Positions 1 to 7,336 of a stretch of 12,261 bases of DNA are shown here, piece by piece; the first letter of the stretch is position 1; every line of letters starts with the position of its first letter. Origin of the DNA: Campylobacteraceae bacterium. GTDB lineage: Bacteria > Campylobacterota > Campylobacteria > Campylobacterales > Sulfurospirillaceae. Location of the stretch: contig JALUMZ010000095.1 in NCBI GenBank assembly GCA_027055635.1, positions 1-12,261 of the forward strand, read 5' to 3'. Position numbers and translations under genes: made by a program. Below the pieces are notes generated by a model. It was not told the DNA's origin and searched no databases. It was given only the letters and a program-made list of their open reading frames with translations.

Positions 1-55
1 TACTTACATATGAAATTTTACACCTATATGACTTAAAAATAATTTAAGATTTAAC

Positions 56-61
56 ATTATA
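56..61 (-). promoter_or_regulatory. Candidate -10 box reading out of the window
   Basis: The minus strand reads AGTGTATAATG, giving a perfect TATAAT at 61-56 in the 126-base non-coding left end after ribD. Upstream is a T-rich CTTTTTTAG stretch but no clear -35. The gene it would serve lies beyond the left edge. The rest of 1-126 holds nothing else I can support. Confidence 0.4.
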
Positions 62-126
62 CACTATTTTCTAAAAAAGTCCTGCTCTTTACAGCTTTAG
101 AGAATTGTGGGGGCCTTGATTTCCTA

Positions 127-1116
127 TCAGCTTTTAAGCCACATTAGTATATCGTTAGCAATATTTTTACTAAATAAATAGTTTAACTTTAGACTAAGCT
201 CTGGATATTTTCCTATCTTAAAATTTGGTGAATGAAACAGAGCATACAAATCAACAATCTCTTTTGTGGCTTTTAGCATCCCCTCTCCACCCTCTATCAT
301 TATATTTTTATAATTCTTCAAGATTGTAAAATTATCATCTATGAAAACTTTTCTGTTTTTAACCTTAAAAAGTGGAATTGAGTTATCAAAATCCTTAGTT
401 CTTGAGTATATAAGTATATCTGGAGCCTTTCCCTCGCAAAGTCTTGCATCTAGTGTAGGTCTATCTGTTCTGACTGTATTACCGCCTATGACTAGAAGAT
501 CACAAACATCCCTAAACCTATGGACCAACTCTCTTGATGCTTCATCTGTAATTATTCCACCATCTATGACACCATTTAGACTCATAGCAAGTTTGAAAAA
601 TATAAAATTACTCTTTTGCCACTTTAGAAATGGAGTTATCAACTCTTCACACTCATGACACTCTTCTAAAAGTTCTACTTTTATACCATGCTCTCTTAAA
701 TACTCTACTCCTCCAACTGCTATTGGATTTATATCTCTCTTTCCAACGACCACTTTTTTAAATTTTAGCTCTTTTATGAGATGCGAACAAGGTGGAGTTC
801 TACCATGGTGGTTGCAAGGCTCTAGTGTTACATGTAGAGTATGGTTTTTAAATACATCGTTATGATTTTTCATAAGATAATCATGAATTTTACGAGATTT
901 TTGAAGTTTAAGTATCTTTTCATCATCTGTTAGCTTAAAGTAGGCATCTTTTATAACTTCTACTTCAGCATGTGCAAAACCGGCTTTGGTATGAGCTTTG
1001 CAAGATAGTATAGAGCCAAATCTATCGCTAATCAAAGCCCCAACTGCAGGATTTGGATAGGTAAGTCCTTGATATTTCCAAGCCTCTTTTACAGCTTCGT
1101 GCATCAAATTTACCAT
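127..1116 (-). CDS. ribD: RibD, bifunctional riboflavin deaminase/reductase
   Basis: Probable bifunctional diaminohydroxyphosphoribosylaminopyrimidine deaminase and 5-amino-6-(5-phosphoribosylamino)uracil reductase, catalysing the second and third steps of riboflavin synthesis in the cytoplasm. The N-terminal deaminase domain (about residues 1-150) shows YPNPAVGA at 20-27, the zinc/catalytic HAE at 49-51 and PCNHHGRTPPC at 100-110, with Cys101 and Cys110 as zinc ligands. The C-terminal reductase domain shows KLAMSLNG near 175, VIGGNTVRTDRPTLDAR at about 209-225 and an EGG near 274. The HAE-to-PC spacing is about 27 residues longer than in E. coli RibD, as I recall from Campylobacter homologues. 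The ATG at 1116 overlaps the rimP end by 7 bases and has no clear Shine-Dalgarno; the in-frame ATG at 1104 is an alternative. The last gene of the leftward cluster, ending in TGA. Confidence 0.95.
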   Translation of the reverse strand: MVNLMHEAVKEAWKYQGLTYPNPAVGALISDRFGSILSCKAHTKAGFAHAEVEVIKDAYFKLTDDEKILKLQKSRKIHDYLMKNHNDVFKNHTLHVTLEPCNHHGRTPPCSHLIKELKFKKVVVGKRDINPIAVGGVEYLREHGIKVELLEECHECEELITPFLKWQKSNFIFFKLAMSLNGVIDGGIITDEASRELVHRFRDVCDLLVIGGNTVRTDRPTLDARLCEGKAPDILIYSRTKDFDNSIPLFKVKNRKVFIDDNFTILKNYKNIMIEGGEGMLKATKEIVDLYALFHSPNFKIGKYPELSLKLNYLFSKNIANDILMWLKS

Positions 1117-1532
1117 TTATAATAAGTTCTTGCTTTATCTATATCTTCGAGATTTATTTTGATTTCTTCCCCATCCTCTTCTGTAATCTCTAAAACATTA
1201 CCGTCAAAAGAGTTTAGTTTACCTATAATTTTATCTGTATTTATAAGTTTAACTTTTATATTTTCACCGATACTACCTAAAAAATGTTCTGCTTTTTTAA
1301 GAGACCTTTCTATTCCCGGGGAGCTAACCTCAAGAGTATAAGCACCATTTACCGGCGGTTCCAAATCTAGGATAGGTGATATTATCCGAGAGATTTTTGC
1401 ACAAAGATCAAGTGTCACTCCAGCCTTAGAAGTTATATATATTCTATAAATTCTATTGCCATTTTCGCTTACAATCTCACTATCATAGTAGAAAGCGCCA
1501 TTGGCTTCTATAACCTTTTTAATCATTTTCAT
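1110..1532 (-). CDS. rimP: RimP, ribosome maturation factor
   Basis: RimP acts in maturation of the 30S ribosomal subunit in the cytoplasm. The diagnostic motif YTLEVSSPGIERSL lies at about residues 65-78, matching the YxLEVSSPGLDRPL signature of the family. The N-terminal alpha/beta domain is about residues 1-77, followed by an SH3-like C-terminal domain (IKVKLINTDKIIGKL onwards). At 140 residues it is slightly shorter than E. coli RimP (150), mostly at the N-terminus. The start at 1532 overlaps the rbfA stop by 14 bases; a second ATG at 1526 is equally possible. Both overlaps suggest translational coupling with rbfA. Its stop overlaps the ribD start by 7 bases. It sits in the usual infB-rbfA-rimP neighbourhood. 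Confidence 0.93.
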   Translation of the reverse strand: MKMIKKVIEANGAFYYDSEIVSENGNRIYRIYITSKAGVTLDLCAKISRIISPILDLEPPVNGAYTLEVSSPGIERSLKKAEHFLGSIGENIKVKLINTDKIIGKLNSFDGNVLEITEEDGEEIKINLEDIDKARTYYKW

Positions 1533-1884
1533 TTACATTTAACTCTTTTTCTATCTTTTGGAACAGCTCATCCATCCTGTTTATTTCCTTTAAACTCTTA
1601 TCAAATTTAAAATGAAAATTTGGGCATCTAAACCACCCTTCAGCCTCTAAGCAATAATTTTGAAGATGCCTGTTGACTTTTTTAAGATGAGTTAGGACAT
1701 ATTTTTTTTCATCATCATCTAGTGCCATCTCATCAAGATATACTTCGGCATCATATTTTCCACGACTACAATTTACATCTACAACACAAAGACCCTGCAA
1801 CATTGGGTCATTGAGAGTAGCAAAAGCTTCTGGTAAAAGTTCTCTTAAAACACTTTGTGTTCTTTGTATTTTTATACTTTTCAT
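1519..1884 (-). CDS. rbfA: RbfA, 30S ribosome-binding factor
   Basis: RbfA is a small KH-like protein that binds the 30S subunit late in assembly and supports 16S rRNA 5'-end processing and cold growth. The sequence reads MKSIKIQRTQSVLRELLPEA, then a central VVDVNCSRGKYDAEVYL strand segment and the C-terminal signature HFKFDKSLKEINRMDELF, which matches the F-x-D-x-S...R-x-x-x-L ending of the family. From the ATG at 1884 it has 121 residues, a normal length. The frame is open back to an ATG at 1905 (adding MGRGDNK), but that ATG lies inside a repeat stem, and the strong AGGGG lies 8 bases before the 1884 ATG, so I chose 1884. Translation initiation is therefore supplied by the repeat element, not by native sequence. 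Confidence 0.92.
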   Translation of the reverse strand: MKSIKIQRTQSVLRELLPEAFATLNDPMLQGLCVVDVNCSRGKYDAEVYLDEMALDDDEKKYVLTHLKKVNRHLQNYCLEAEGWFRCPNFHFKFDKSLKEINRMDELFQKIEKELNVNEND

Positions 1885-1990
1885 TTTATTATCCCCTCTG
1901 CCCATAAATGGTGTTTTAAAGTTTTCTGCCTTTTTAGAGAAAAATTTATGGGCAGATTCCTCGCACTATTGCACGAGCTGGTGCTCTGTA
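1885..1990 (-). repeat. Structured intergenic repeat, copy 1 (infB-rbfA)
   Basis: This fills the infB-rbfA gap. Read on the minus strand, it has a short hairpin GAGC-ACCA-GCTC (1975-1986), then a perfect 12-bp stem with arms CTGCCCATAAAT (1944-1955) and ATTTATGGGCAG (1898-1909) around a 34-base loop, then 13 bases AGGGGATAATAAA directly before the rbfA ATG. From GCGAGG to the ATGA it aligns without gaps to copy 2 with about 10 differences in 84 bases. The frame in phase with infB is open across it after the two infB stops and ends in TGA overlapping the rbfA ATG. There is no T-run after the stem, so it does not look like an intrinsic terminator. Its function is unknown; it may be a mobile or cis-acting RNA element. 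Confidence 0.85.
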
Positions 1991-2006
1991 TGACTTTGTC
2001 ATGTTA

Positions 2007-4799
2007 TTAAAGAGTTGCTTTCTCTTCTACTTCTTTAAAGCTTTCTATAAAGTCACCAACCTTTATATCATGGTATCCATCTATACCTATACCACATTCA
2101 TATCCTTTGGCTACCTCTTTAACATCATCTTTAAATCTCTTAAGGGATGAAACACTACTTTCATATATGATAACACCGTCTCTTATAAGCCTGACTTTTA
2201 CACCTCTATTGATAACACCGTCAGTTACAATACAACCTGCAATTGCCCCAATTTTTGGTACTACAAAAACTTCTCTTACTTGTGCTTGACCGATATTTTC
2301 TTCTCTGATGACAGGGCTGAGCATACCTGCTATCAAATCTTTAACATCATCTATCAAATCATAAATAACTTTGTAAGTTTTTATCTCTACTCCACTACTT
2401 TTTGCCTTTTCTTTTACAGCACCTGTAGGTCTGACATTAAATCCCAATATGATACTATTTTCGCTTGCACTTGCGAGTGCAACATCATTTTCAGTTATGC
2501 CGCCAACACCTGAACTAATAACATCTATCTTTGTTTCATCAGTTTTTATTTTCTCCAATGAGCCTTTTATAGCTTCAAGTGATCCGCCTACATCGGCTTT
2601 TATTATAACAGGTAGGCTTTTTAGTGCACCCTCTGCTATCATTGAGCTTAAATCGTCTAGTGTTACTTTTGTTGACTTTGAAAGCTCTCTTTGTCTTAAG
2701 TATTCTGATCTTTTTTTGGCATACTCTCTAGCAATTTTATCACTCTTTACACTAACAAGTTTTTCACCTGCTAGAGGAACTGAACTCAACCCCAAAAGAA
2801 CAACAGGCTCTCCGGGTTTTGCATCTTTTACTTTTTTGCCCTCATCATTCATGAGTGCCTTTACTTTTCCGTAAGCAACACCTGCTACAACAGTATCACC
2901 TAGTCTTAGGGTTCCATTTTGCACAACAACAGTAGATACTGTTCCTCTGCCCTTTTCAACAGAACTCTCTATGACTGTTGCCTTTGCATCTTTGGCTGGA
3001 TTGGCTTTTAATTCTAAAAGTTCTGCTTGCAAAAGTAGAACCTCAAGTAAATCTTCTATGCCTTCTCCTGTTTTTGCACTTATATGAACAAACTCGTGTT
3101 CTCCTCCCCAATCAACAGGAGTTATACCTATCTCAGCCAATTGAGATTTAACCAAATCAGGGTTAGCACCCTCTTTATCCATCTTGTTAACTGCTATCAC
3201 TATAGGTACACCGGCAGCTTTTGAGTGCTCTATCGCCTCTTTTGTCTGAGGCATCACACCATCATCAGCTGCAACTACTATGATAACTATATCCGTAACC
3301 TGTGCTCCACGAGACCTCATCTCTGTAAAAGCTTCATGACCCGGGGTATCTATAAATGTAACATTTTTGCCATTTTTCTCTACCATATAAGCACCAACAT
3401 GCTGAGTTATACCACCTGCTTCACCAGTTGCAACTTTTGAACTTCTTATATAATCCAAAAGTGATGTTTTACCATGGTCAACATGCCCCATAATCGTAAC
3501 AACAGGAGTTCTCTCTATCGCATTTTCATCCTCTTCTTCTTCATATTGTTTCACATAGTCAAACTCTTCTTGTTCATCAACCGTCATCACTTCTAGATCA
3601 AATGAATCTGCTAAAATCTCTATTGCATCTTTGTCAAGAAAATCATTTTTAGTAACCATCACACCTAATGTAAAAAGTTCTTTTATAACCTCACCCAAAG
3701 GTTTATTTATCTTTTGGGCAAACTCATAAACTCTGATATCTTCTGGAATTTCAATTGAACTTATGATTGCAGACTCTTTGTCTTCCACTCTTCTTCTTCT
3801 TCGTTTTTTAGTCTGTCTCTTAATACCGTGGTTTAAAAAATTTGATTTTTTAGTGCTCTTCATCTTAGAAGGGTCTATCTTCTTTCTAGGAACATCTTTA
3901 ACCTCTGGCTTCACACTAAAATCCGGTAAAACTACCATCTCTTCTTCTAATTCAGCGCCTATGTCTCTCATCTGAACATCTAGTTCAATATTGACTTTTT
4001 GTGTCTGGTTGCTTCTTGTTGTAGATTTTTTTGATTTTTTCTTCTTTTTAGACTCTGAAGTTGCAAAAACAGACTCTAGTGTTGGAGTTTTTTTGATATT
4101 TTTATAAGAAGATTTAAGGGCTGATTTTACATCATCATCACTAAACACAGCAGTTTTTTGAATTTTTGGCTCTTCTTTTCTTCTTTTCTTTTTGACAATA
4201 ACCAAACCTCTTCTTTTTCTTACATTGGCTGAGAGAGAGACTTTTTCTTCTGCTTTCCTAGGCTCTTGCACCTTTTCTACACTCTTCGGTTTGATTTCTT
4301 TTATCTCTTCTTCTTTTTTAGGTTTTGCTTCAACCTTTGGAACTATTTTTTTAACAACTTTTTCTTCTTGAATTTTTGGCTCTTTGGTTTCTATTTCTTG
4401 TTTCTCTATTTTTACAACTTCTTTTTGAATTTCTGGAGTTTTTTTGATTTCTGGAGTTTCTGGAGTTTTTTCTTTAGCTTTGTCAGTTTTTTTTATCTCT
4501 TTTGCTTTAGGTTTTTCTACCAATTCCGGCTCTTTTACTGTTTTTGGCTCTTTTTTAATTTTAGTTTTAGCCGTAGCTTTAGGTTTTTGTTTTACTGGTT
4601 TTTCTTCTGGTTTGTCCTCTTGTAAAGGCAATACTTTTTCACCGGTTAAAATAAAATTTACTAAACTCTCTGCTTCTTCAGGAGTAACTCCACTTGAAGG
4701 TGCTTTTACTTCAAATCCTATCTCTACAGCCTTTGCGACTGTCTCTTTACTTGTTATTCCTAACTCTTTTGCTATCTCGTGTATGCGGATCTTACCCAT
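2007..4799 (-). CDS. infB: Translation initiation factor IF-2
   Basis: IF-2 is the GTPase that brings fMet-tRNA to the 30S subunit and promotes 50S joining. At 930 residues it is in the usual range. The order is: an IF2 N-terminal domain (1-52); a long Lys/Glu/Pro-rich linker (about 55-345) with basic patches KKKRRKEE and KKRRRRR; a second IF2-N segment (about 352-405); and the G domain. The G domain has G1 GHVDHGKT 438-445, G2 GGITQH 462-467, G3 DTPG 484-487, G4 NKMD 538-541 and G5 SAK 574-576. The beta-barrel and fMet-tRNA-binding C-terminal domains follow. The ATG at 4799 has AGGAG nine bases upstream. The gene ends in tandem TAATAA, then repeat copy 1. It lies 14 bases after the ylxR-like gene, as expected for this block. 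Confidence 0.97.
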   Translation of the reverse strand: MGKIRIHEIAKELGITSKETVAKAVEIGFEVKAPSSGVTPEEAESLVNFILTGEKVLPLQEDKPEEKPVKQKPKATAKTKIKKEPKTVKEPELVEKPKAKEIKKTDKAKEKTPETPEIKKTPEIQKEVVKIEKQEIETKEPKIQEEKVVKKIVPKVEAKPKKEEEIKEIKPKSVEKVQEPRKAEEKVSLSANVRKRRGLVIVKKKRRKEEPKIQKTAVFSDDDVKSALKSSYKNIKKTPTLESVFATSESKKKKKSKKSTTRSNQTQKVNIELDVQMRDIGAELEEEMVVLPDFSVKPEVKDVPRKKIDPSKMKSTKKSNFLNHGIKRQTKKRRRRRVEDKESAIISSIEIPEDIRVYEFAQKINKPLGEVIKELFTLGVMVTKNDFLDKDAIEILADSFDLEVMTVDEQEEFDYVKQYEEEEDENAIERTPVVTIMGHVDHGKTSLLDYIRSSKVATGEAGGITQHVGAYMVEKNGKNVTFIDTPGHEAFTEMRSRGAQVTDIVIIVVAADDGVMPQTKEAIEHSKAAGVPIVIAVNKMDKEGANPDLVKSQLAEIGITPVDWGGEHEFVHISAKTGEGIEDLLEVLLLQAELLELKANPAKDAKATVIESSVEKGRGTVSTVVVQNGTLRLGDTVVAGVAYGKVKALMNDEGKKVKDAKPGEPVVLLGLSSVPLAGEKLVSVKSDKIAREYAKKRSEYLRQRELSKSTKVTLDDLSSMIAEGALKSLPVIIKADVGGSLEAIKGSLEKIKTDETKIDVISSGVGGITENDVALASASENSIILGFNVRPTGAVKEKAKSSGVEIKTYKVIYDLIDDVKDLIAGMLSPVIREENIGQAQVREVFVVPKIGAIAGCIVTDGVINRGVKVRLIRDGVIIYESSVSSLKRFKDDVKEVAKGYECGIGIDGYHDIKVGDFIESFKEVEEKATL
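4433..4468 (-). repeat. Short CTGGAGTTT repeats in the infB linker
   Basis: On the plus strand CTGGAGTTT occurs at 4433-4441, 4451-4459 and 4460-4468, the last two in tandem. In the protein these encode TPE units (PETPEIKKTPEI) of the disordered linker. They are ordinary low-complexity coding repeats that may vary in number between strains. Confidence 0.6.
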
Positions 4800-4813
4800 T
4801 CGTATCTAACTCC

Positions 4814-5071
4814 TTAATATTTTGCCAACTCTTCGATATCTTTTATTTTAAATTTTCCATTTAAGACTTTAACTATCTTTTTTTTATCTTGTTTCATGCA
4901 CAAATTGCAGATATAAAAACTTCTGCCACTCTTAGTATAATTTACTAATTTTTTATTTATCTCTTGAAAACGATATAAATCTTTTTGGGGAAATCTTCCT
5001 CTACATCCAACGCACATGCGTGTAGGTATTTTAAAATCAGTAATTATAGCAGAATTTAACTCTTTTTCCAA
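4814..5071 (-). CDS. YlxR family (DUF448) protein
   Basis: A small basic protein of the YlxR/DUF448 family, which is commonly encoded just before infB and thought to bind nucleic acid. The family signature is visible as RMCVGCRGRFPQKDLYR at about 18-34 and GRSFYIC at 49-55, corresponding to the common RxCxxCR...K..L.R and GRGAYxC. There are two CxxC pairs, Cys20/Cys23 and Cys55/Cys58, which could bind a metal. The chosen start is TTG at 5071, with AAGG nine bases before it. No ATG or GTG precedes the family domain in frame, and the first ATG (Met19) would begin inside the signature. It lies 11 bases after thrB and 14 before infB, so is surely co-transcribed. Its exact biochemical role here is unknown. 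Confidence 0.85.
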   Translation of the reverse strand: MEKELNSAIITDFKIPTRMCVGCRGRFPQKDLYRFQEINKKLVNYTKSGRSFYICNLCMKQDKKKIVKVLNGKFKIKDIEELAKY

Positions 5072-5082
5072 CTTATAAGACC

Positions 5083-5964
5083 TTATTGCTCTATTATATA
5101 TCCGGCATTATCAAAATCAAACATTTCAATTCTAAATTTATCAAATCTATTTTTAAGAACTTCATATATTTTTTTTTCATTTTTTTGATAGCACATGGTG
5201 AAAAATGAAGATCCACTTCCTGATAAAGTGCTCATCAAAGCTCCATTTTCCAATGCAATTTTCTGCACCTCTTGGAGTTCTGGCATAACTGACATTCTTT
5301 TATCTTGATGCAGACAATCTTTTGAAGCTATTTTTAGCATATCCCAATTTTCACTAAAAAATGCAGAGCTCAAAAGTGATGCTCTTGAAACATTATAAAC
5401 TACATTTTGCATCGTAAAGCTTTTTGCTAATTTTGATCTTGATTGAGATGTTGACATAGGACGATTTGGTATAACCATTATGGCTCTTAAATTCTTGGGT
5501 AACTCTTTTTTTAGAGAAAAAACAAAATTATCTTCAACGACTGAGCTGACAAATCCACCATAGACTGCCGGTGCAATATTGTCAGGATGTGGTTCATAAG
5601 CGAGGGCTTTATTTAAAACTGTTTGCTTGCTTGCTTTTACACCCGCTATCTCATATGCGCTAGCGATGGCACTGATTATAACAGCTGAACTACTGCCTAA
5701 ACCTCTAGCAAAAGGGATATTATTATAAAATTCAAATCTAAAGATACCCTTTTTACCTACTAATTCTTGATAAATTTCATTAAAGATGGATATAAAAAGA
5801 TTATTTTTTCTTAACCTAACATTATTTGAACCTTCACCTTTTATAGATATGCTATGATATGTAGAGGGCTTGATATACACTTCATTATATAAGGCGATAG
5901 CCAAACCAAGAGAATCAAATCCTGGACCTAAATTTGCACTGGTTGCTGGAATTTTAATTTTCAT
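5083..5964 (-). CDS. thrB: Homoserine kinase (GHMP family)
   Basis: Homoserine kinase phosphorylates L-homoserine with ATP to O-phosphohomoserine, the substrate of threonine synthase, in the cytoplasm. The GHMP kinase motifs are all present: N-terminal PATSANLGPGFDSLGLA (6-22), the ATP-binding loop PFARGLGSSSA (84-94), the EPHPDN segment (124-129) typical of ThrB, and C-terminal STLSGSGSS (245-253). The length of 293 residues is normal for the family. The start is well supported: AGGAG lies six to seven bases before the ATG. It lies 26 bases after tsaB and 11 before the ylxR-like gene. Its position in front of infB is a feature of Campylobacterota gene order rather than of threonine operons. 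No attenuator is visible. Confidence 0.96.
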   Translation of the reverse strand: MKIKIPATSANLGPGFDSLGLAIALYNEVYIKPSTYHSISIKGEGSNNVRLRKNNLFISIFNEIYQELVGKKGIFRFEFYNNIPFARGLGSSSAVIISAIASAYEIAGVKASKQTVLNKALAYEPHPDNIAPAVYGGFVSSVVEDNFVFSLKKELPKNLRAIMVIPNRPMSTSQSRSKLAKSFTMQNVVYNVSRASLLSSAFFSENWDMLKIASKDCLHQDKRMSVMPELQEVQKIALENGALMSTLSGSGSSFFTMCYQKNEKKIYEVLKNRFDKFRIEMFDFDNAGYIIEQ

Positions 5965-5990
5965 TTATTACTCCTGTGATTTCGACCAAT

Positions 5991-6437
5991 CTAAACAGCC
6001 GGCAAGACATAGAGTGGTTCACTATCTTTTGAAAACAAACTCTTCTCTAAAATAGAAGGTAAATTAAAACTCTGCTCTATATCATCGTGTTTCACTTCTG
6101 TTGCTATTTTACCATCTTTTTTTACAAAATATACCCTCTTCATGGCACGAATAGGTCTGTTATTGTTAAAAGTGAAACCATCACAACCTAGTAGTTGGAT
6201 ACCCAATGTTATACTTAAGCTTTTTAAAAAAATATATGAAACTTTTATAGCCATAAAGCTCCCGGGTCCATTTGCAAAAAAGAGAGTACCTATCTTATAC
6301 ATTTGTAAAATTTCCATAAAAACAGTAGGCAATATTTCACTTGTTTGTTCATTTTTGCAATACTCTTTTATTAAATTACTATTTTTATATATGCCTATTT
6401 TTAGAGGGGATGACAATGATATAACCAAAACATCCAC
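5991..6437 (-). CDS. tsaB: Short TsaB-like t6A biosynthesis protein
   Basis: Probable TsaB, the non-catalytic ASKHA-fold partner of TsaD in threonylcarbamoyladenosine (t6A37) formation on ANN-decoding tRNAs. The best evidence is NGPGSFMAIKVSY at about 56-68, matching the GPGSFTGLRxG motif, and the N-terminal VLVISLSSPLKIGIY strand where other TsaB proteins have an xAIDTS strand. At 148 residues it lacks most of the second lobe seen in the 230-residue E. coli protein; short forms are usual in Campylobacterota. The Thr of the motif is Met here. The start is the GTG at 6437, the only usual start codon near the domain; I see no Shine-Dalgarno, so coupling to lpxC, which ends 14 bases upstream, is likely. 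Identification rests partly on gene order. Confidence 0.78.
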   Translation of the reverse strand: MDVLVISLSSPLKIGIYKNSNLIKEYCKNEQTSEILPTVFMEILQMYKIGTLFFANGPGSFMAIKVSYIFLKSLSITLGIQLLGCDGFTFNNNRPIRAMKRVYFVKKDGKIATEVKHDDIEQSFNLPSILEKSLFSKDSEPLYVLPAV

Positions 6438-6451
6438 TAAGGGTAGTTGTT

Positions 6452-7336
6452 TTATGCTAAAACCTTTTCCAACTCTTGTATATTTTGAATATTAAGAGCT
6501 CTAACTTCATAATTTTTTGGGTCTTTTAATATCTCTTTTGTCAATTTATGGTTAAGGCTGTGACTACCTGCAAATGATTGATAGTTTCCTACAACAGTAG
6601 CGCCCAAGAGAGACAGATCTCCAATGGCATCTAAAATCTTATGTCTGACAAATTCATCTTTATATCGCAAACCCTCAGGATTTAATATCTTATGGTCATC
6701 GAGCACTACTGCATTTTCCAAAGATCCACCTAGTGCTAAACCTCTACTTCTTAGATACTGCACATCTTTAAGAAAACCAAAAGTTCTAGCTCTGGAAATC
6801 TCTTCGATAAAACCCTTTTTGCTAAACTCAAACCTATACTCTTGTTTTGCTATAACAGGATGATTAAAATCAATAGTAAAATCGTATGTTGGCTTAAGAG
6901 AAGGGGTTACTTTGGCATATTTTTCACCATCTACCACCTCTACTTCTCTCTTTATAATTAAAAAATTCTTGCCTGCCCCAAGTGTTCTCTTGCCCGCTTC
7001 ATCTAAAAGCATACAAAAACTCGCACTACTTCCATCCATAACAGGCACTTCAGAACCATCAACAACTATTCTTATATTGTCAATTCCATAAGAGTAAACC
7101 GCAGAGAGAAGATGTTCAATAGTAGATATATAATTCTCACTATCTCCTATCACCGTAGCCATTTGTGTATTTACTACATTTTGTGGTGATGCTTTTACAC
7201 TCATGCCAACATCACTTCTATAAAAAATGACACCACTATTAGATTCCATCGGCTCGAGTGCTATTTTAATCGGCTCACCTTTATGAAGTCCTATACCGAC
7301 ACTCTGTATTCTATTTTTTATCGTAGTTTGTTTGAT
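6452..7336 (-). CDS. lpxC: LpxC deacetylase, apparent ATC start
   Basis: UDP-3-O-acyl-N-acetylglucosamine deacetylase, the zinc-dependent committed step of lipid A synthesis. In the 294-residue numbering used here the zinc ligands are His75 (STIEHLLSA), His232 and Asp236 (RHKILDAIGD). Glu74 is the likely general base and His259 (GSH) the likely catalytic His. The region upstream of the first ATG (7249) clearly encodes LpxC: KQTTIKNRIQSVGIGLHKGE, then PIKIALEP. No ATG, GTG or TTG occurs in this frame between the TAA at 7348-7346 and 7249. The family's initiator Met position, just before KQTT, is ATC at 7336-7334, preceded by AAGGA and a six-base spacer. I therefore extend the gene to 7336; the length then equals what I recall for C. 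jejuni LpxC. Starting at 7249 would lose 29 conserved residues. Confidence 0.88.
   Translation of the reverse strand: MKQTTIKNRIQSVGIGLHKGEPIKIALEPMESNSGVIFYRSDVGMSVKASPQNVVNTQMATVIGDSENYISTIEHLLSAVYSYGIDNIRIVVDGSEVPVMDGSSASFCMLLDEAGKRTLGAGKNFLIIKREVEVVDGEKYAKVTPSLKPTYDFTIDFNHPVIAKQEYRFEFSKKGFIEEISRARTFGFLKDVQYLRSRGLALGGSLENAVVLDDHKILNPEGLRYKDEFVRHKILDAIGDLSLLGATVVGNYQSFAGSHSLNHKLTKEILKDPKNYEVRALNIQNIQELEKVLA

Noticed and set aside
85..102. CTCTTTACAGCTTTAGAG as the stem of a terminator after ribD, followed on the minus strand by CAGGACTTTTTT
   Set aside because: Only four terminal base pairs form before T-T mismatches, and the T-run does not directly follow the stem. Too weak to call.
1898..1955. 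The repeat stem-loop as an intrinsic terminator after infB
   Set aside because: The stem is AT-rich at its inner end, no T-run follows on either strand, and co-directional genes continue immediately.
1890..1965. The repeats as insertion sequence ends, integron attC sites or CRISPR repeats
   Set aside because: There is no transposase or integrase, no target duplication that I can see, no attC core sites (R'/R'' boxes) and no regular spacers.
1945..2002. An 18-codon frame MTKSYRAPARAIVRGICP after infB
   Set aside because: It has an ATG but no Shine-Dalgarno, stops inside the repeat stem, and is in a different frame from the one shared by all copies.
4266..4625. Plus-strand frame extremely rich in Phe, Tyr and Trp, looking like a membrane protein
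   Set aside because: It is the antisense of the Lys/Glu-rich linker of infB; AAA and GAA codons read as TTT and TTC in reverse.
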